64,000 nt of DNA from Perca fluviatilis (lineage: Eukaryota; Chordata; Actinopteri; Perciformes; Percidae), in assembly GCF_010015445.1 (NCBI RefSeq), contig NC_053119.1, positions 26,354,383 through 26,418,382 on the forward strand. The letters run 5' to 3'. Both the position numbers and the translations under genes were made by a program. Under the pieces are notes generated by a model that did no database searches, was not told where the DNA came from, and saw nothing but the letters and a program-made list of their open reading frames with translations. Each line of letters starts with the position of its first letter. Positions within the stretch are counted from its first letter, which is position 1. Below, one piece after another: positions 58,006-64,000 of the stretch.

Positions 58006-60438
58006 GTATGTACTACGCGCAGTTTGTGTGCCAGTTTTATGATACAAAGGAGCTCTGTCAGGTTCGGCAGTATGAATCAGGTTGCAGGGCTGCTGAATGT
58101 TTGACAGTAGCAGTAAAAACAAACAGAAGTTCTCCACTCTGGAAAAATCTAACGCTATGAAAATGGCAACTATGGCAATGATGGGAACCGATCCATGTTG
58201 AGTTTCCAAACTCTGTTGCGTTTGGCCTGGGAGGAAAATGGCAAAGGGGTAAAATAACATGGATATATCTGTAATGGGATACTTGCATACATAGGCTTTA
58301 TACAATATGTGCAGGATTTAAGGTGCTTGTGTGTAGTCTTACTATATACTGTAGCTATAACATGTAATACATTGTACATGTACTTATTGTATTAATTACA
58401 GATATAACTTCTTGTAAAGTCGTATGAACTGGGGCTTTTCCTTGGCGTAACACCAGGATTCCAGTGCTCTTCATGGGATCCACTTTCATACGCCTTTCCC
58501 ATTTTAAAATCCTCCATCTATGCATTTATAAATCTATTGGAGCACACATTAAATATTACACAATACTATGCCGGACCATTAGCCTGCAAATATATTACTT
58601 TGTAGACAGGTGACATGATGTAGTGTCCTTATTAATCCTAGATAAACAGCTAAATAAAATAATGGATGGCTTGTGTACATTTTCTCTCGACCATACGCAA
58701 CAGATGATACGCAAGTCGCCTCATCTGATTGTTTGGCATTAGGTGGACTATGCCATGGAGCTGGGGTTTGTTTTTTGTCAGTTTTGTGTGTGTGTGAGAG
58801 AGTGATAGAGAGAGAGAGAGAGTGTCATGGAGTAAGCAACTGGACTGAGCCCAGGGGGTCGTTTTCCTTCGGTCAGCCAGACAGTCATCATTGGATCCAC
58901 GTTATCTCATGTCTCGAGCTTCCAGATGAGAGTTGAGCAGGCAGCAAACACATTCTGCTGGCCTGAGTCATAATGTGTGTGTGTGTGTGTGTCTGTGGAA
59001 GTGCATGTGTGTGTGTGTCTTTCAGTTACTAATATACCCAGCATATCCCTTGCCTTACACATGCTGACCTCATCCATGGAGAGATTTAATAAATTCACTG
59101 CAGGTGATGAGTGCAGAACTGCGATCTAAAATAGCAACATTCAAAAAGAACTTGGTTGCGTAGGTATGTTGTTAAGACTGGTGGATTACTGGGTTGATTT
59201 TAGATTTCAAAGATAGTCTCCCACTTAGGAGCGCTGTATGGTTCAGACCCTAATCATTTTTTAAGCAAACTACAGCACATTTGGCGATGATTCAGTAAAT
59301 GCATGATGTTATCTGGTTTGACCTACGCCAGCTAAATAGTGTCTGTCTTCTGACATGGATGAAAGAGCTGAATGCTGGGACAGAGGTGAAAACATTTCTG
59401 AATTTTAGGAACAGCAGGCTCCTGTCTCGATAGTCTAATTCCAAAGAAGAACACAGACTTCCCAGCAAGTAATCTCTAATCTCTATCTCTCTAGTCTATT
59501 TCTGTTTCTCAGAGCAGATTTTCTTATCGATAGTGACGTGGCCAGCACCTACAACATTACAAGAGGGGATGTAATGATAATAAATGAGAGGGAGCTGTGT
59601 TACGGGACCCCATTACTGTATACGGACACACACAAAGACTCTGTGCAACAGTCATAAAACATTGTTTTAACATTTGTCCCAGTTTTGATAACTGTGACTC
59701 TGAACTCATTTTCATCTGGAAACTGACATTGAGATCAAATTTTTTCTACTAAAGACTAAAAAAGTCAGATGGAGAGCATCTGCTTTGTTGACACCACTTG
59801 TATCTTGGTTACATTCTATATTAAGAAGTCAGATGCTGCACATATTAGCATTTTCTTCAGCCAATCAGGTCTTGTTATAGGAAAACTGATAGATGCATTT
59901 TCTGTCTCTCTAGACACACACTTTTTCCTCCTGAGGTTTTTGTCTCTCTGTTATTATCGCACAATAATAGCAGTAACTTAAATCTTCAATCCTTCAGTAA
60001 TTTTGTGCATTAATGTAGGTGTGTTTGAGTGTTTACAGACAATTTCCATGACAACTGTCCAAACGCTTATCCTGTTTCTTTTTTTTCTTTTTTTCGTGGC
60101 TTTTTGGTGGCAGGTGAGAGGAACTGGCTGGCCTGGCCTACATTGGTCAGTCCTGTATCATGCAGCTCATTTATTCCCTGAGGTTGTGTATTCCTGAGAA
60201 ATAGAGCTGAAGAAAATATTAAGCTGTAGGCTACATACATTTGATAACATGTAATCTAGAAGTTTTTGTATTTACATACTGTCATTATTGTGTCAATGCT
60301 ACAATACTTGTGTACTTTTTTATTTGCAGCAAAAAAAAAAAATCTACTTACTCAGTATGTTTAATTATGACAGTAGAAATATTAAATGAACTCCAAACAA
60401 TAAAAGTATTCAAATCAAAATGCAAAACAATTATCAAC
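58003..60438. other. Intergenic, no gene recognised
   Basis: Contains a short GA run (58795-58822) and an interrupted GT run (58974-59018). No conserved coding segment was seen on either strand. Confidence 0.5.
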
Positions 60439-60446
60439 ACTTAGAG

Positions 60447-60849
60447 TAGAGATGGCCTGATACAATTTTTTGCTTCCCGATACCGATTCTGATACCTGAA
60501 CTTGCGTATCGGCCGACACCGAGTACCAATCCGATACCAGTGTGTCATATATTTTATTATGTTTTAATAACTGTATACTACTATCCCTGTATGGATGTGA
60601 TATGATTTCTATCTTTGCTGTCTGTCTGGCTCAGGTTAAACTCTTTGTGAAACATGAACAAATACAAACAATGAATGCCACAGAACTTTCTTTTATTATC
60701 CAGTTTGACAGTCCGTTATAACGGAAAAAGAACATAAATAATCTACTTAAACGTAGATTTTCTTTAGGGCTTTATTACACGGTATCGGGTCGGTGCATAA
60801 ACTCCAGTACTTCCCAATACTGATACCAGCGTTTTAGGTAACATCTCTA
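60447..60849. mobile_element. Short non-autonomous hAT element, exact 8-bp TSD
   Basis: A 403-bp unit starts TAGAGATGGCCTGATAC and ends TTTAGGTAACATCTCTA. Exact 8-bp TSD ACTTAGAG occurs at 60439-60446 and 60850-60857. GATACCGATT-type and TATCGG motifs cluster near both ends, as in a common fish hAT family. Non-coding. Confidence 0.82.
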
Positions 60850-61916
60850 ACTTAGAGGCACTAAAAGTTGTCCAACTCTCAACCAAACTGCAGCAGCGAG
60901 TCTCAGCAAGTCTGCGTGTCCTCCTTGGCTACAAGCGGGTGCGGTGCGTGATCACGAAAGGCTTGTGTCATGTGGATGCGCCCATAGTTTTGTTGTCATT
61001 ACTTAGAATTCCTCATGGGAGGGAAAGAAACTATGCACTATAGCTCTAAATGGTACATTTTAAATGTTTAGAATCCATTACAAAATGTATGGCAAACCAA
61101 TTTTTTTTGTCATCATGCAAAAAGAAGACTGAGGCATTGTAGTTGCATTTTACTTTATGATAAGTTCCACTTACAATTTAGTGCTAGGGCTTGTGCTTTA
61201 CTGTGGATTTTTGTCATTCTCTGTCATTCAATATTGAAACTGGCTTCCCGATCACAGTGATCATGAATGCGATTGCATTTGTTGTGGCAGTTGACCGTTT
61301 AAGGCAGTTAATGATTGTATTGAAAATAGGAATTCTTAATATAAAATGTGGTTTACCAAACTTAAATTTACATGTTTTAATTGAATTTATACAAATTAAA
61401 AAAAACCAATATTTTAGGAATTATACATGATACATACATTTTTTTAATTAACATTTTTTTTTAAATATCATGTACTCCAAAGTACCCCCATTAGAGAAAC
61501 GCTGCTTTAGCATTTGGGCAGCAGTTCGGAGTTGAGTCAGGTCGAGTTGAGTTTGTAGTACCGAAGAGTCTCAGCAGCGATCAGATACAGCTAAAATGAA
61601 CCCAACGTGGTCAGTCACCACCCACACAAGCTAAAAAAAAAAATAACAAAAATAACTGACTGAATATGTAACTTAATGTTGTAATACTTCCATCCTGGCA
61701 GTTAGTTTGGTAACTGCTAGCCAACTGAGTAGGCGAGAGAAGGCGAGAGCTTTTTTCAGTGTGGGAGCATTTGGCTATTTCCGAGAGGCAGTATGTACCA
61801 GTACAGACCCGATACGTATCGAACTCGCAAAAGTACCATTAGAAAATATTTCTTTGTTCATTTTTGGCCAGCACAACAGTAGAGGGTAAGATCTCCAAAA
61901 CAGATAGACCCACAGT

Positions 61917-62457
61917 CCAGTGGCGGCTGCTGGTCTTTCAAAGAGGAGAAGCTCATTTTCGGCCTTCATCATAAAAATTGTCCATTCATTTATAATAATA
62001 TTATAATAATAATCTAATAATCGAAAACGAGCAAATGAGTCTGAGATTCCCATACTGTCTATGGAGATTCCACGTTGCACGGCGTTCGACTAGTCATGAC
62101 TGGTTTCCAAAATGGCTCCCGCAAGTAAACATGAACGCGACTGTCTTTATAATCTCTTTTTAATAAACTATCTGTACACTTACAATGTTGTCAATGCTTC
62201 GGTTCACATTTAGGGACCCTAATTATGCTAATGTTAACATGTGGTGATATTTCGAGCCTTTTTAGTGGTATTAAATAACGTTTTAATTTGTGTCCCTATG
62301 CCCCATATATTAGCATTGTAAGCTAACCAGCGGTCCGTGGTAGCCTCGTCAAAGCTCCAAACTCATTTGATTAGCATGAAAACATGTCCCGGAGAGCGAC
62401 AGAGTAGGTACACATCAGTTAATAACCCCTAGGTTCGTTTTGCGCCGGAATTGTCCT
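61917..62457. mobile_element. Mixed repeat block including an inverted partial copy of the TTAA MITE
   Basis: CAGTGGCGGCTGCTGGTCTT at 61919 looks like the left end of another fish DNA element. From about 62095 to 62457 the sequence is an inverted, diverged copy of the 18945-19603 MITE: both share AATAAACTATCTGTACACTT, AACCCCTAGGTTC and the terminus TTGTCCT. It ends at TTAA (62458-62461), where it meets the 62462-62766 element. Confidence 0.6.
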
Positions 62458-62461
62458 TTAA

Positions 62462-62766
62462 GTTTAACTACTAATGTTAACTAGCATTTTAGTTAGCAAT
62501 AATTAGCCTGTGCCTATGTTATCTCCTTACATATACCTAGGCTCTCCGTCTCTGCAAGATTTGGAATGATTGAGATTTCTCTTGGCACAGCTACCAGAAG
62601 ACTTACAACTTTTAGACAGGTTGCTCACGTCACATCTATATCGGCAAGCTCAGTTGGAGGCTGCGCAGTAACACTCAGCCATCACCGGAAAAGTGCTTCT
62701 AATAGACTTCACTGGTCTGCGTCCAGAGCAACAGGATCTGTTGGTTAATTTATTTAACTGTCTATG
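62462..62766 (-). mobile_element. Partial inverted copy of the element found in L1 ORF1
   Basis: Inverted relative to 36911-37215, it shares TTAACATTAGTA.TTAAAC, GTTATCTCCTTACATATACC (inverted there), TCTCTTGGCACAGCTACC and TCCAGAGCAAC. Its terminus reads CATAGACAG when inverted, against CATTGACAT in the other copy. The second half of the element is missing, replaced at a TTAA by the TTAA MITE copy. Confidence 0.7.
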
Positions 62767-63133
62767 ATGGATATTAGGCTTCAACAGCGAAATGCACTGT
62801 GATGCTACAGGAATGTATGAGAAGGAAATCGAGTTAGCTGATTCTGAACGAACTCGTCTTAGAGATGAACGTATTCCAATGCATTTTTAGTCAATAAAAT
62901 GTTAACACAATAGTACATATTTGACCATTCATTTTTTGACATTTTAGGGGAAGCTGAACTTCGAAATGTAATCTAATGTATTTAAATGGGAAGCATATGT
63001 CGTGGTCACAGCACGTCTACGGTAGCGAGTAGTATGAAATGCCGAAAATCCGCGTAAGGAGATTGGTTGGGGTGGTGGATGGGTCAAACAATTCCGGACT
63101 TTCACACCGGTGTGGCGTTTTGTTTCCCCGTTA

Positions 63134-63525
63134 ACCATCCCGTTATTGTCGCGCATTCCCTGCGGCCGTCTCCCTGCGTTTTAGGTGTCCTTTCCACGTT
63201 GTTTTTTTCCTTAGCCCAACCTCCGCCATCCCGTTTTTGTTGCGCGTTCCCCGCGGTCGTGTCCCAGCGTATGAGGCGTCCTCCCCCGCGGCCGTTTCCC
63301 GGCGTTTTAGGTGTCCTTTCCACGTTGTTTTTTTCCTTACCCGAACCTTCGCCATCCCGTTATTGTTGAGCGTCACCCACGGCCGTCTCCCGGCGTGTGA
63401 GGCGTCCTTTCCCCGTTGTTTTTTTCCCAAACCCAACCTCCGCCATCCCATTATTGTCGCGCGTCACCCGCTGCCGTCTCCCGGCGTGTGAGGCGTCCTC
63501 CCCCGGGGTGTGGTGTTTGCTTTCC
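63134..63525. repeat. GC-rich tandem repeat, about four units
   Basis: Units contain CGCCATCCCGTTATTGT, CGGCCGTCTCCCGGCGT, GAGGCGTCC and CCGTTGTTTTTTTCC in order. Clean units are about 90 bases (for example 63350-63439), and one carries an internal duplication of about 40 bases. The array ends in TTTGCTTTCCCC, echoing GTTTTGTTTCCCC at its start. Long open frames on both strands come from the repeat and have no recognisable domain. Confidence 0.75.
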
Positions 63526-63899
63526 CCATGAATCTCCCTATAGACCATTTCGTGCTGGCCACCACAAAATAAACGACAAAAACGTCCCCGTGAACACATA
63601 TCAATAGATTAAAAATACGTGACCATTTCACAAACTGCCGTGAGACTGGGTTGGCACCTCACATGAAGTTGGCAACTCCTATTAAGGAACCTATTCCTGT
63701 GAAAGTCAAGCGGCATCAGACTTGTGTCCATCCTCGGGTGGGAGGAGGTTTGGGGTTGTAAAAACAAAAACAAAGAAATTAACTGAAAAAAATTGCCACA
63801 TAGTCATTTAATTCCATATTGATACAAAAATAGTGCAGCTATAAAGGTAAAACTGAATTTGAAATAATTTGGTCATTTGCCTACAGTAGAGGGAATAAT

Positions 63900-63943
<44 letters not shown>

Positions 63944-64000
63944 ATGAGGCAGAGTGTGTTCGTGTGAGTTGTGGGAAGCCCAGGAAGAGAAGAGCTGAGT
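63526..64000. repeat. End of window: (GT)n microsatellite, otherwise nothing recognised
   Basis: GT repeat at 63900-63942. The rest shows no supportable coding sequence. Confidence 0.6.

Noticed and set aside
62054..62766. ACTGTCTATG at 62054-62063 and 62757-62766 as a target duplication of one large insertion
   Set aside because: The right copy is part of the terminus of the inverted ORF1-type element, and similar CATAGACAG ends are common in fish repeats, so the match is not independent evidence.
63134..63525. CRISPR array
   Set aside because: Units of about 90 bases with no constant repeat plus variable spacer pattern, in a vertebrate genome.
63102..63599. Overlapping minus-strand frames with repeated basic peptide as a possible gene
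   Set aside because: They follow the tandem repeat exactly and are open on both strands. No start context, splice pattern or domain. Kept only as a repeat and a question.

Overview
The window is vertebrate, almost certainly teleost fish, nuclear DNA. It has spliced exons with GT/AG boundaries, very dense CA/GT and CT/GA microsatellites, and a load of hAT, Harbinger, L1-like and SINE elements with the terminal sequences usual in ray-finned fish. No bacterial, plasmid, phage or CRISPR features were seen.

Only one host gene is supported: the 3' half of mrpl23 (mitochondrial large-subunit ribosomal protein uL23m), on the + strand. Three exons are visible (123-205, 5844-5917, 32663-32827). Their reading phases join exactly and give the last 106 or so residues. 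The N-terminal exon(s) lie upstream of the window. The last intron is about 26.7 kb and is swollen by transposons and simple repeats. The transcript probably ends near the AATAAA at 33589.

From about 33.6 kb to the end I find no host gene. The main objects there are a nearly full-length but dead L1-type retrotransposon (36189-44422) bounded by a perfect 18-bp target-site duplication (TSD), with a different DNA insertion in each of its two ORFs; a Harbinger element with a transposase remnant (54550-55628); a 34-bp-period degenerate minisatellite (about 49273-49585); a GC-rich tandem repeat of about 90 bp (about 63134-63525); and several MITEs.

The most informative structure is a set of nested insertions at 20717-24550. 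An outer hAT-type element contains a second, which contains a third, and each level has its own exact 8-bp TSD. The third holds a near-perfect 217-bp snapback palindrome. Other datable insertions are a hAT with transposase remnants at 28036-29749, itself hit inside its coding region, and two copies of a TAGCCTGG-ended family with exact 9-bp TSDs, one carrying a RecQ-like helicase fragment. I saw no wholly new gene system; the interest is in element architecture and insertion order. All family names come from reading motifs and termini by eye, without database searches.
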